NCBI GenBank assembly: GCA_007258455.2
Contig: VDFB02262611.1
Location: 310,001-374,000 of the forward strand
Direction: 5' to 3'
DNA: 64,000 bases
Origin: Sequoia sempervirens
Taxonomy: Eukaryota > Streptophyta > Pinopsida > Cupressales > Cupressaceae
The stretch's first letter is position 1, and each line of letters begins with the position of its first letter. Position numbers and translations under genes: made by a program. The notes below the pieces were generated by a model, which saw nothing but the letters and a program-made list of their open reading frames with translations, was not told the DNA's origin and ran no database searches. Below are positions 1 through 11,172 of the stretch, in pieces.

Positions 1-236
1 AAAAGCCATAAATTCAATCTCTTCTTTAGAGTGGACTCCTTATTTTGGATCGTTGTTCAACCCAATGGAGCTTACAGTCAAATTTAGATCAAGATTCAAT
101 TTAACCACACACTATCCAACTTTAATTGGAATTCAATTTGGAATCCTAACTTGATTACTAAAATTAATTTCTTCTAATGGAATCATTTCCACATAAAATT
201 CTTTACAATTGATAACCTCATCAACATATGATTCAT
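1..236. other. AT-rich sequence, no feature recognised
   Basis: I see no open frame, tandem repeat or inverted repeat here. The stretch lies just upstream of the first recognisable LINE coding remnant and may be its decayed continuation. Confidence 0.4.
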
Positions 237-825
237 GTTTGTGAATAGATGCATCTTATATGAAAAATTCAAGGATACCATCAATAATCTCTTCATCGAT
301 TGTCCCTTTGGTTGGTACCTCAAGCAAGCCATCCTCAACAATTTTGAGATAGGTTTGGCTTGGAGAGTTTAAATATTTGGCTAGTAGTTCACCCACTTTT
401 TTATGAAAGAATTACGGTCCCAATCCCTTCCCCATCTTTGTTGGGCCATTTGGAAGGAAAGGAACAATAGGATTTTTAGAAAAAAAGTAAACCCAAAGAT
501 ACCATCAAGAAAAGGTTATTCAACTCCATCATTAAATTTTGAGGCTTCTCAAATTAAGAAGCCTAGGGTACCCACCTTTGATTTAGAGAATAACATTGCT
601 AAAAAATGGAAGGCCAAGATCCCCAGTTGTACAATTGACAAGTGGACAAAGTGGCTAGGAGAAAAAAGCTAAGTGGCACCCACTTGATTTTTGGTGGATC
701 AAATTGAACTTTGATGGTAGCCCCAAAGGTAATCTTAGAAAAGTAGGGTTGGATGTATTATCAGGGATAGCGAACTTTTCTATTGGATTATGCCAAGAAT
801 CTTGGGATCCATGTCAACCATATGG
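237..825 (+). pseudogene. LINE ORF2 remnant: zf-RVT and start of RNase H
   Basis: This is the C-terminal part of a plant L1-type LINE ORF2, which in intact elements encodes endonuclease, reverse transcriptase and RNase H. From about 237 one frame gives a zf-RVT-like stretch with a Cys, then an acidic residue plus Thr, then LFIDCPFGWYL, the usual 'HLFxxCPFA' hallmark. The 403-672 frame continues with LCWAIWKERNNRIF, the typical end of this domain. After a frameshift near 665 the line WWIKLNFDGSPKGN (about 680-730) marks the start of an RNase H domain with its first catalytic Asp. The frame is broken by stops and shifts. The RNase H is cut at 825 by a TIR element and resumes at 1781. Confidence 0.75.
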
Positions 826-1780
826 GGGTAAAAGCACAAAAGTTGTATCACACTTTCAGCCAACTTATCAACATAACTAAATTTAAGTATTTCTAACTAA
901 AAATCAATTTTAGTCAAACATATGGTCTAGTAAGATTCATTCTAGCTAAGTTAGATACTTCCACAACTTTTTCAACTAAAATTGTTGGCTAAAAATACAT
1001 GGAGCACCACTTTGAGGCCAATTTATCAAAAAAAAAAATTATTTGAAAAACTTGAAATTTCAATAAATCCTACTCATGTAAATAACATTTTTTTTAAAAT
1101 ATAAAAATACCCTTTTGTAGATCCATAAGTGCAGTTTTCAAAAATATATTTATTTTAATAGTTTAATAATTATTTATATTTTATTTTTTATTTTTACTAA
1201 AAGTAGGTTATCAACACAAAATATTAGGTTGATTACCATGCCAAGGAAAAATACTAAAACTTATTAAAAAAAATTGAAAAAAATATGATGCATTAGATAA
1301 AAAAATCTATATCAAGATAGTATTTTTTTTTTCTATTTTAGATAAATATTTAATACGAAAGTTGACGTTGATTGAAAACAACTATTTTTTTATACACACA
1401 CATTTTAATATTTATTTAAAAACATATATTTATCAAAATTAGAAAAAAAACTAAAGTTTCAAGTTATAAATACACACAAAAAAATGAAAGAAAAAATAAA
1501 ATATACTACAAAAATTTTGACGCCTCATGTAACTTCATTTTTCATCATTTTATCAGCAACTAAATTATAGTGTTAATTTATTAAAAACTAACTTTTAAAA
1601 TAATTTTTTAATTTTACAAAAAATATGAATATAAAATATATTAAAAAATACACATTTGACTAGTTTACATCATTTCAAAATTCAAAACATATATGTCACT
1701 TTTAGTGATTCAAGTTTAAAAGTTGGTTCAATATTGGTGGTTTCCTTTATAAAGTGTGACACAACTTTGTACTTTTACCC
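826..1780 (-). mobile_element. Non-coding TIR DNA transposon, copy 1 (4-bp TSD)
   Basis: The element begins GGGTAAAAGCACAAAAG and ends with the near-exact inverse, CTTTGTACTTTTACCC. The TIRs are about 30 bp. It is flanked on both sides by ATGG (822-825 and 1781-1784), a 4-bp target duplication. It is 955 bp, AT-rich and without any open frame, so it is non-autonomous. Two more copies lie at 38383-39313 and 43207-44166 in opposite orientation. It sits inside the RNase H region of an older LINE. The 4-bp duplication does not fit hAT (8 bp), Mutator (9 bp), PIF/Harbinger (3 bp) or Tc1/mariner (TA); Sola1-like elements use 4 bp, but I cannot assign the superfamily. Confidence 0.8.
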
Positions 1781-2055
1781 ATGGTGGAAGCCATCACATC
1801 CCTGCTTGGTCTGAAACATAATAGAAGTTTAGGTTTTCTTTGTACCTTGTTATTGAAGGAGACTCCAATATCATAATTGATATATTGAATAGAGAAAATT
1901 CACCCCATTAGACCATTAAAGGGATAATTCAAGATGAATTTAAATTGATCAAATAGTTTTAAAAAGTTATCATTTCTCATACTTATAAATAAGAAAATAA
2001 GACTGCTAATGCCATTTCCAACCTAGCCTCCACCTCTATGGTTCATATATAGTGG
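1781..2055 (+). pseudogene. LINE RNase H remnant, 3' part after the insertion
   Basis: This is the continuation of the RNase H interrupted at 825. One frame reads EAITSLLGLKHNRSLGF. After a +1 shift the next reads VIEGDSNIIIDILNREN, the RNase H 'egDSk' motif carrying a catalytic Asp. Near 1990 follows a line resembling the family's closing 'NKxADALANLA' motif. Stops and a frameshift make it non-functional. The join across the TIR element is continuous in domain order, so the two halves were one gene before the insertion. Confidence 0.65.
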
Positions 2056-2669
2056 TCATGTCACTTCTATGCCATCAAAATATAGGTGTGGACACGAAAA
2101 AAAGTATCCCTTTTTCTTTGCTTGATTTGGGAATAATTGATGATAAACTGGAATTAATAAGGCCCTGATTTGGTGTTGTGAGGTGTTTTTCACATCCACA
2201 CTAGGTCTTGGACCCTTGTAAACTAAATAAAATGCATTTAACGATATCTTGTAAAGGTGTTGTAAAGTGTTGTAAAAGACTTTCACACTTCTCTAGACTT
2301 AATGAACCCATTTTCCCTTAATTCAACAATGTAAAATGTATTTAGTGGCATTCTCACATTAATCTAGAAGGCTTGTGAATTAAACTTAACTCTAATCTAG
2401 TGTTGTAATGTATTTTACATATTCACATTAGATGTTGTGCCTTTCTATGCTATGTGAACCTCATTTTAATGATGTAAAGTGTCTTTAATCACACTTTCAC
2501 ATTGAATTTTGTGTCCCAAGCCCTAATTGACCTTTACATCATCATTAATAGGCACCTATGGCCCCATATTGTGCATCCAAGGCATAATTTGATCAAATCA
2601 CTGACAAAGTCATCATATAAACTTGATTTCCTTACTTCTCGACATTCCAACTAACAGAATGGCCCATGT

Positions 2670-2703
2670 GGGACCCATTCGCCATTAGGGGTGAATTAGT
2701 CCC
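2670..2703. repeat. Imperfect hairpin 1 of a recurrent family
   Basis: The left arm GGGACCCATTCGCC and right arm GGTGAATTAGTCCC are inverted with few mismatches around a 6-nt loop. The same arms recur at 2712, 5271 and 5934. Confidence 0.6.
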
Positions 2704-2711
2704 ATCTAGGT

Positions 2712-2745
2712 GGGACCCATTCTCACTTGATGGTGAATGAGTCCC
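2712..2745. repeat. Imperfect hairpin 2 of the same family
   Basis: The arms are GGGACCCATTCTCA and GGTGAATGAGTCCC, 34 nt in all, lying 8 nt after hairpin 1. A weaker relative lies at about 3379-3410. Confidence 0.6.
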
Positions 2746-2852
2746 ATTTGAGCCATTTTCAGGGTTTAAGTGGGAAAAGTTGTATTTTAAGTTTATTTTT
2801 CTTTCATGTTGGCCTTAGGGATCTGATTAACAAGAAAATTAGGTGGATTTCC

Positions 2853-2860
2853 TATAAATA
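2853..2860 (+). promoter_or_regulatory. Candidate LTR TATA box
   Basis: The sequence TATAAATA in the context CCTATAAATATAAGCC resembles a plant LTR promoter. It lies upstream of the gag/protease remnants on the same strand. The start site is not determined. Confidence 0.4.
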
Positions 2861-3414
2861 TAAGCCTCTAAACCCTAATTCATAAGGATCTTAACTCATT
2901 CATCATTGATCTTCTATCTCAAGTCAAGTAAGCTAGGGTTTTAACATTCTAAGTCATTAAGATAGCTTTCAAAGACATTCAAGGGCATAGTCTTCATCTA
3001 TTGCTATAGAAAATCAAGATCAATCTTCATGGAAAGTCTCTAACTCCATTATTTCATGCTTCATTACATTATTTCTTTATTTTGGTTTAATTACCTAAAA
3101 GGGATTTGACCAAGGCAAACCCCCATGCCCTAACATTCAATATTTCTTTCTCTTTCCTTGTGTGTTTGTAGATTTAGGTATCTTGAAGACTTGGAAATCA
3201 TTGAAGGATAGGTTGAAGACTTATTGGAGTCATCTTCTTCCTTGCAAGGTCAAAATATCAATTAAAAGTCACCTATAGTGCTAAAAATCAGAGTTTCAGA
3301 AGTGAACACCTGTCAGGAACTGAAGTGCAGATCGAGGGATTATGTTTCCACTTTTGGATTTTTAGAAATTCAGAAGTGGAATGATTCACCATTAGTGGAA
3401 AACGAGTCCCACTA

Positions 3415-5190
3415 TGTAATGAGCCTTGCTCAAATCTGATCTTAAACACTTCAGTTCCTTCTTGTAATTTCGTCAAACACTTTGTAAGCAAAGTGTTTCT
3501 TGCTGGTTTCGTATCTCAGTTTGATGATTTCGCTCGAATGAAGATGAAATAAAGCTTCAAATTATTATAGAACAATGCAAGAATGACAATGCTAAGCTCT
3601 CGTTGCAAGAATGACTTATTTTGTACCTTTCTATGCAATTAGATGAATTTGCAAAGCAAACTAATCATCTACAGCCAATGGACATTTCGTCAAGTAGTTG
3701 GCATGCAAACTAAGTACAAGATGCTTTTGGAAATGCTTGAAGAAGATAATGATTATGCAATTCCTCATTTCTCCTTAATTGCAAAATGAAATATTGTTAC
3801 AATGCATTCATAAAATGGCCAAGACTCTTGGCACTTACATATTACTTATTGACTGTCATAAACATGCATCTACAACAGATTTTAAAAATGATATCATATG
3901 CAAATCTAACAGGTTAAATAGACAATGGAACTTGGTGGAATTGAAGTGCCCTTGAGTGGAGATGAGGAAGCAAGCAAAAACCAATTGAAATTGTGCTTTC
4001 CAAAGCCAAATCGAACTCCACAAGAAAATTCGTCCTTCTCAATGGCGTCCTTGTGTGCCTCAGGCTCAGCTTCAGAATACTGGAATATAATCTGATCTCC
4101 CCCTTCAAATTTCGTAACCTTAGAGTGTAATAATTCTGGCCAAAGTAGCTCTCCACATTGTAGTTGAAGGAGCAATGAATATCTATTCAAAATAATCTCC
4201 TAGAAGCCCAAATCGAAGACCTTCATGCTGCCGCCCCTGTTTATGGTAATGATGCAGAAATTAAATTATATCCAGCTTGATTCAACAACAAATCACTCCT
4301 AATGGAGTTGCCATGGTCTCAAGAACTAAGTGCCTTCCTTCTCTAGCAACTCGAACCACATTGAAGGAGCTTTATGCAAAAACGTGGCTCTTTCACTTTG
4401 GTCTGAAAATTCTGATATTAAAATCAGATTGTCTCCAATGCGAGTCGTCCTCCAAAATGCCAAATGATGAAGACTTTCAATATCAAAAGGTCTCCAATAA
4501 GTAAGCACCTTTATCAAGAGTGAAATCGAGGCAAGTGTAGGCCTCCTTGCTTGAAGTTGATGGCTGACATGAAATCTGAGTATGATTGATGTAAAAATTT
4601 GAATATACAATACTGATTCTAGTTGATGAAGACTCCAATAAATATCACCCCAAAGCTTCTTAACTGAAAAAGACAAAATTGGCCTTAGGCCACAAATTTT
4701 GTGCAAATGAGAAGTCTGAAGTAACCTCTCCCACAGCTGCAATAATTCAGGTGATATTTCACACCCTCAAAATTGCTATCAATAGGAAGTTTCTGTTTCC
4801 TATGATAAGAAGCAATCTGCAGAAACCCTAGGCTCCACAAGATGAGACAACAACAACAACATCCAAATCTTCCTGCCTAAGAATGAAGCCCAAGATGTCT
4901 ATTTATTCTTTTTTCCCCAATTTCTCCAGAAGCTTCTAGAATATTCTTTTATTTTATTTAAGTGACTTTATAATATATTTTAATATCAAGTCACTTTATT
5001 AAATTAATTAAATATAAGGTCACCTTTTAATTTTAATTTTATTTGATAACCTTATAATTAATTAACTTAATACCACCTAATGATTTAATTAAAGTAACTA
5101 ATTAGTCGTCCTCTTGAAAATCATTATTTTGGACAGCTTAATTAATTAAATTAATTAAATCAAATTACCTCCAAAAACGGGGACATTACA
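3415..5190 (-). mobile_element. Solo LTR (1.78 kb) with 5-bp TSD
   Basis: The unit begins TGTAATG and ends CATTACA, giving inverted LTR-type ends (TG...CA). It is flanked by CACTA on both sides (3410-3414 and 5191-5195). No retroelement protein is visible inside; the short open frames on both strands resemble nothing known. I read it as a solo LTR left by LTR-LTR recombination. Orientation is uncertain: the minus-strand start TGTAATGTCCCCG resembles common plant LTR starts, so I favour minus. It interrupts the leader of the older Ty3/gypsy remnant. Confidence 0.75.
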
Positions 5191-5270
5191 CACTACCAGG
5201 CCTGAAAAGGGTTTTCTATAGTTTTGGATACCCATTTATCTGAAACGGGCTCTAGAACAATTTCCTAGAT

Positions 5271-5308
5271 CTGAGACTAATTCGCCCTTCATGGAAAATG
5301 AGTCTCAG
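5271..5308. repeat. Imperfect hairpin 3 of the recurrent family
   Basis: An 8-bp perfect outer stem, CTGAGACT/AGTCTCAG, extends inward with mismatches and contains the same ATTCGCC/AATGAGTC core as hairpins 1 and 2. Confidence 0.55.
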
Positions 5309-5419
5309 TAGACCAAATTTTTAGCATCAACAACATTTCAGAAGTTATTTTAGTCTCCAACAAGTTCTCAGGTGCACACATCTAGTTTCATTCACTTCTA
5401 TTATAGTTTACTTTCATTC

Positions 5420-6240
5420 CCAGGTCTTTTTGCATTTCACAATGTGTTTTCAAAGAAGGTGCATTTCAATAGTTTTGCATTAATAATCAATAGATTTCAT
5501 CAATTGTCTGCATTTATATCATCTTATTTAGGCATATTGCATCCATCCATATCACATTAATTCTTGAATGTATACATTGCATTTTGGCCCTCTTTCCCCT
5601 TTTAGGTGAAAAACCCTAGAAGTGTTAGAAAGACCATCGAGTTCCAAAATATTTGTTCACGTTTTGGTGAACTTGACTTTTGAATACCTTCTTTTCTGAT
5701 TTTGGAGTCCATCATTATCCTAGAATTATCTTGCATTGCATTTTGCATTAGCTAAGTTGCATTCTAGAGTTTCAAATTTTGCATTAGTGAAAGTGCATAT
5801 AGGTTGCATTTTTGCATCTTAAATCATTAAAAATTTCTAAAAAATTTCATTTGCATCTTAGGTTTGCATCATACAACACAAAATACATCAAAATAAATAA
5901 AAAAGATCTATTTTTTTTGAAAAAATCCCTACAGGGACTCATTCACCACCTTGGGTGAATTAGTCCCTTTTCACCCCTGAAACTCCCTTTTACAGAGTTG
6001 AAAACCCTATTTTTAAGCCTTTGTTGGATGCCATTACCTATTTGTATCAATTGGTTGAGTTTTTGTAACATGCATTTCATTAGATCTAGCTTAAACTAGC
6101 TCATTTCATGCATGGTTTAAATTTCAAGTTTGCATTCTCATATTGTTACATAGCATAATCAGTCACTTGTCATCCCTAAAATCTGAAAAATTGCATTCAT
6201 CTTTTGCATGTTTGCTTTAGCATGGTTACATTTCAAGTTT
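5420..6240. repeat. TGCAT-rich tract in retroelement leader
   Basis: About twenty TGCAT pentamers, most inside TTGCATT or TTTGCAT, occur in roughly 820 bp with irregular spacing. No fixed period is visible. The tract precedes the gag-like open frame. Confidence 0.55.
5934..5967. repeat. Hairpin 4, best-preserved member of the family
   Basis: The arms GGGACTCATTCACC and GGTGAATTAGTCCC match at 13 of 14 positions around a 6-nt loop. Confidence 0.65.
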
Positions 6241-6259
6241 GTAGAATAATCGTTACATC

Positions 6260-6985
6260 ATGTTTTCATTACAAAAGATTATAATTATCATATTTTATGT
6301 TCTATTTTTAGATCTTATTGTGTGTTGTAAGAAAGTTTTGTTAGGTGTATATGACTATGAGATCCTTTTCCCTCTCTTTTTGTTCGTCATCGATCCCTCT
6401 CCTAGTTTCCCTTATGTGTATGAGGTTAGTCTAGTGAAAGAAACCTTGGATAATCCTAGCAATCACATTTGTTCTTCTCCTATTATCTCTCCCACTTGTG
6501 AAGAAGAGATTCTAGTGCTAGAAGAACCAATTGATGAGAAATTTGAAAATCTGAGTTATTTCTATCCTCTTATCTCTCCTATTAGACATAACATTACTAA
6601 AAAAGAGGACATCACAATAAGTAATCATGACGATCACACAACACAACAAGAAGATGAGATCATAAAAAAATTTCTAGACATTACCTTACCTAGTCTCCAT
6701 AATCATGATAATCAAACTTGTTCTTCTCCTAATATCCCTCCTCGATGCAAAGAGGATAGGTTGGTGTTAGTAGATATACCTATTAAAAGTCACAAGAGTA
6801 TCATCCCTCCCTTCCCTAATGTTCCTATCCTATGGGAATATCTATTTGGAAAATATGAAAACCATAGCGGTCCTTCTCTTGATGCCTCCCCTATTTGTGA
6901 TGAAGCCACTTTACAAACGCCAACCATGGATGAACACATTGCAAGCCCTCCTTCTAGAGTAAATAACATGGAACAAGAGAATTAG
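6260..6985 (+). pseudogene. Unrecognised ORF upstream of gag-protease in a Ty3/gypsy remnant
   Basis: This 241-residue open frame lies in the same orientation as the protease remnant downstream. I do not recognise a domain. The first 30 residues are hydrophobic (IIIIIFYVLFLDLIV) and could be a spurious N-terminal extension. The rest is an acidic, Ser/Pro-rich sequence with a loose internal repeat built around 'CSSPxIxPxC' plus an acidic run and LVL (near residues 71-90 and 155-175, with a weaker copy near 205). Tat/Ogre elements often carry an extra ORF before gag, and this could be a remnant of such an ORF. It could equally be a decayed gag. Function is unknown. Confidence 0.4.
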
Positions 6986-7126
6986 ACCTTAGGGAAACAT
7001 GATAATCACATAAACTCTTCCCCTCATCTTCCCTTTACCAATCAAAACAAAAATCCAACCATCAATCATTCCCATACTTGCAATGAAGTCATTTTAGAAG
7101 AACCACTCCATGAATGTCAAGAACAT

Positions 7127-7576
7127 TTGATTCGTAGTTCTCCTAAAAACTCTCCTCCTAGGGAGAATATCATGGTGTTAGAAAATCACAACTCCTTAGC
7201 TCATGATAAAAAGGTGATTCTAGATTGGCCTTCATTAGAGATACATCAAACCAAGACCATTGAGGTTATGAATGTGCAATTGTCCATTAGATCCCCCTTG
7301 ATCAATGGTCCTCATACATACCCTATGGGACATCCTAAGAACCCTCTAATTCTCTACCCACCTTCACACAAACAACAAACCCAAAACCAACTTGAACTCA
7401 TCCTTTATCCCCCATCACACAAATCTCACACTCACAACAAACCTAAACTTATCCTGTACCCACCTTGGAATAATGTGTCGCAACAACTGAGTCATAATAA
7501 AATTGCTCATACTTACAACACTAGAAACAATCCCCAAACCACAACAACCAACCCTAACCTCTTTACCTTTTCCTAA
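7127..7576 (+). pseudogene. Gag-like fragment with LILYPPSH repeats
   Basis: The 149-residue frame continues the Ser/Pro-rich style of the preceding ORF after stops near 6985-7120. It carries three tandem units of about 17-18 residues: LILYPPSHK, LILYPPSHK and LILYPPWNN, at about residues 74-125. The C-terminus overlaps the next frame (7503) in another phase, so a frameshift joins it to the protease region. No capsid or zinc-knuckle motif is visible. Confidence 0.4.
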
Positions 7577-8165
7577 TTCTATACTACCTAGTGCTCCTCG
7601 ATTAAGGGAGTATGATATTTTTGATCAACTTAAGAGCACTCTCGCAAAGATATCCCTATGGGATTTACAAAATGCACCTACCTATCACACTATGCTTCAA
7701 ACAACCTTACATAAAATTCCTATCCCTTCTAATGCGCAACCAAATGACATAGCAACCATAATTCAAGGATTGAATGTTGACATTGTTTTCCACCAAATCG
7801 AACTCCCCTCTTTGGACGTGAAAAAACAAAATGAATCTTTCATGATCATTGTTCAATACAAAATGATAGGGATAAAGTGAACCCTTGTCGACAATGGCTC
7901 CACTCTTAATGTGTGTAGTGTAAACCTTCTGGACAAGCTTAGAGTGGATAAATCAAACATTCAACCCAATTCTTTATCTATCAAAGGATTTGACAATGTA
8001 GAAAAACAACCGCTTGGTGTGATTACTTTGCCTATTGCAATTGGGAAGGCCACATTACAAACACCAATCCATGTTATGCCTCATGAACTTTCATATAATC
8101 TCCTTCTAGGCAGGCCATGGATTCATGAAATGAATGGGTTCCTTCCAATCTTCATCGTAAAATGA
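7503..8165 (+). pseudogene. Ty3/gypsy gag-protease remnant (Tat/Athila-like)
   Basis: The upstream frame ends with the linker typical of this group (YDIFDQLKSTLAKISLWDL, then a QLxxLxxxxxIxFxxxELP-like region). A TGA at 7878-7880 interrupts the frame immediately before the retropepsin core. That core reads TLVDNGSTLNVCS, where the Asp-Asn-Gly triplet replaces the usual DTG/DSG. It is followed by the second conserved block, YNLLLGRPWIHEM, near residues 62-74 of the 7911-8165 frame. Together these are diagnostic of the Ty3/gypsy aspartic protease that processes the Gag-Pol polyprotein. The stop and a -1 shift at 8162 show that it is dead. Confidence 0.8.
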
Positions 8166-8665
8166 AATATATTTACAACAACAAAGTGCAAATCCTTGAA
8201 GATGACCCTGATCCAAATAGTTGTTTGAACATTGAGAAAAACAAAGTGAATCATTTAAACACATTAACACCCACTACACAAGTAGAACCCATCCAACAAA
8301 AAGAAAAACAACATATTGAACAAGTAACAAAGCTATTAGATGATCATTGGGGTTCCTTAGATTTCACACCAACACTCGTGGATGAGTACAAGATCATCAA
8401 CAAATATTCCAATGAGAAAAATGAAAAATCAATCATGTCAACACAAAAGTTGGACGACCCTTCAGAAGCATCCACCTCAACCACTTTAGACCAAAACATA
8501 ACCAATTACACAACAACCTTTGATGAACTCAACAAAAAACAACCACCCGATTCAAAATCAATGAAAAAGATTTATGGAAAAGGTTATGAGCTTATGAAAC
8601 TGTTAGGGATCCAAATCTGCACCCTAATGCCAAGCTTTGGACAAACTCAACAGATTTGGATGTAA
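8162..8665 (+). pseudogene. Protease-RT linker of the same Ty3/gypsy remnant
   Basis: The ORF overlaps the protease stop by ATGA, and its first residues (KYIYNNKVQIL) are the natural continuation of the protease C-terminus in a shifted frame. The following 150 residues are polar and Thr/Asn/Lys-rich, as expected for the spacer between protease and reverse transcriptase. No RT motif follows, so the element is truncated here. Confidence 0.55.
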
Positions 8666-9200
8666 CATGGGACTGCTTTCAGGTTGTGGGTATCCTACTC
8701 GAAAGAAGACCTCTAGTGATAAGGGTTGACTTCCCCTTTTGATGTCACCTAACTACTAATCTCTGAGGTAAAGGGTAAGAATTGCATGAAAATAAACCTA
8801 ATATTGAAAAAAACCTAAGGTGATGCAACAAAACAACCTAGACCTGTTAACAACCTATCACTTTCAAATTAATATCATAAAGCAGGACTCACACAACTCA
8901 CTTTCCAATGCAATTTACATAAATAATTCATAAGGAGGTCTCTAAACAGTGCTTTTAAAAGGAAAACAAGGGTTTCACAATTAATATCACTACCACACAA
9001 CACAACTTATAACCTATAAGCATACATTTTCTCCTAAATAGATGCATAAACATGAGACAAGTTTGCAAGGAAAAATGGATTTTCACAAGACAAACTAATC
9101 AATCATTAATGTCATACCATGAAACATGAAGAGAAAAGATAAAATTCTCTATTCTATTGATTCAAAGTGCTTACTGTATCATAGGTTCATCTGAGTTACA
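8666..9200. other. No recognised feature; flank of the chromovirus insertion
   Basis: This is AT-rich DNA with no coding signal. It was contiguous with the sequence starting at 22232 before the 13-kb element inserted. Confidence 0.4.
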
Positions 9201-10976
9201 ATACTTGTAACGCCCGTCGTGCAAATCCCAGAGAACACACAAAAGCAAATAATTTTTTTTTTAAATAATTAAGTTCAACATACAATACATTAGTCATAAT
9301 CACATAATCATATTACATTACATTATCACACTTAGTTCTCTGGGGCACGCGAGGTTACATTGCAACCACAAAACGGAAATAAAAGCTAATGATAAACCAC
9401 ATAACCAATTATAATATAATGACCATGAATAATTGTACATCCATGAACCAAGAGCAAGAATATTAAGATACCACATAATACAATCATATGAATCTCATCA
9501 AATAAAATTACATAGAATCCTAACTATTACATCATTGTTATAATGTTACATTACAATCTTTTGATATAAGAATTACAATGAATTTCCCAAACAAGTGGGA
9601 TGATACAATTTACAATGAATTTTGAATAACAAAGTGAGCACTGGTACAACTCCAACTGCGGAAATGCTGCGAACAAAGGATGCTGATGGGGAACCCAACG
9701 GGTGCGGAGCACGTTCCACCCAACCATGTGAATTATAGATAACTCACCCCCCGTGCTCAGAGGTGACAAAGAAGTTATCTCGACCAAGATTGTCAAACCA
9801 ACTCCATGACAACAAGGTACAAACTCAAATACAAACTCAAAGAATACAATTAAACCAAGCAATGACAATAAAAAGTCACCAAGGTTGCTCATAATCACTT
9901 TCACAAGAATCTGAATCAACAATAGGAGTACAAAACTAAGGAAACTGATACAACATCCAAAATCCAAAATACATTTCTAGAGGCAAAAAGCAACAAGGTG
10001 AACAGGAAGTCTAGTGGAGAGTGTCATCGCATAGCTCTCATGGGATCTCCAGGCTCTTCCTCCAACACGAGGCGCCGACACCCATCTATGGATCTCCTGG
10101 CTCTTCCTCCTACTTGAGGCGCCGACACCATAGGGTAGCTCATGCGGAGTCAATAACCTCTCAAGAAGACAAGATTATGACTTTGCCGACCACGACCTTC
10201 TCAATCTATCATTAGTCTATGATAGCCCTAATGCATAGAAGAGGAAACCAATTTTTATTATCTTTAGTGTTTTACTACCCATCCCCCTAATTGTATTTTA
10301 GGTTATCACTTGTTTAACTACTCTTACGTGGGTTCTCCTGTGCACTTCCTCTTAACCGAGGCGTCGGCCCCCACGAAGAGCCACTCTTCCTAAGACCCCT
10401 AACAGAAAATTGAAATAAGACAAGGGTTGAACCTCAACAAATAAGCATGATACCAAAACAAGAACATGCGAGGCATTAACCCTCTCGCAACAACTCAGAA
10501 CCAAAAGTCTTAACAACCGTCCAACCCTTCCAAACATGAACCATAAGTTTTCAACTCCAAGGAAGAAATTCAAAATGAGAATAACATTCAAAAATAAACA
10601 AGCCTCTGGAACAAGGTTTCAAATCAGCAACCGGGTTCCCACATCGACATTAAAGCCAACACAAAGACAGAATGTAACTACACATAATTTGATGATCTCA
10701 AAACACCATATCAACTTTACTTAAAGCAGTTAAGAAGGGAAGCACTACAATTTTCTCAAGATCAATTATTAAATTCGTAAAAAGCAAAGAACAATTGGTA
10801 TATGTAAATAGTACATTAAATTTTTATTATAATAAAACTATTAACATTTTATTTCCAAAGACAATTACATTTCTATTAAAAGAAACCATTTATATTTTAC
10901 AATTCTATTCGTTGCATGTGTAAAAGAATACATTATAATTTGTCATATATTTTATATATATAAATAAACATACATA

Positions 10977-11022
<46 letters not shown>

Positions 11023-11023
11023 C
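10977..11023. repeat. (AC)n(AT)n microsatellite in the 3' LTR
   Basis: A run of AC repeats is followed by AT repeats. The matching place in the other LTR (about 19930-19974) is almost all AT, so the AC block differs between the LTRs. Confidence 0.85.
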
Positions 11024-11172
11024 AATTTTCATAAATTAAATTTAAACTATACTAAATAAATAAAAACAAATTATATTTATGATTCAATTTTTTGTAATTT
11101 AAATTTAAACTAAAATAAATAAAAAAGAAAACAAACTAAACAAAAAGGGAGTCTCTACCTCCCTGTCGGCGT

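Larger units (their letters stand above)
2087..3409 (+). mobile_element. Probable LTR and leader of a decayed Ty3/gypsy element
   Basis: The stretch begins TGTGGACACG, a plausible LTR start. It carries a well-formed TATA box about 770 bp downstream, then pyrimidine-rich leader-like sequence. The gag/protease frames downstream (6260-8665) lie on the same strand. I could not find a second LTR or a clear primer-binding site, so the right edge of the LTR is unknown; it may lie near 3240. Two strong hairpins lie at 2670-2745. Confidence 0.4.

Noticed and set aside
3906..4742. Overlapping ORFs inside the 1.78-kb solo LTR
   Set aside because: No domain is visible and the unit is bounded as a solo LTR; frames on both strands suggest chance.
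6260..6350. Hydrophobic N-terminus of the 6260 ORF as a signal peptide or membrane anchor
   Set aside because: Retroelement context and the AT-rich codon run make it more likely upstream DNA read in frame.
9551..9967. 138-codon minus-strand ORF inside the 3' LTR, with a hydrophobic start
   Set aside because: The matching frame in the other LTR is broken by a small indel near 18840 and the frame lies in the LTR. No domain is recognisable, so I treat it as chance.
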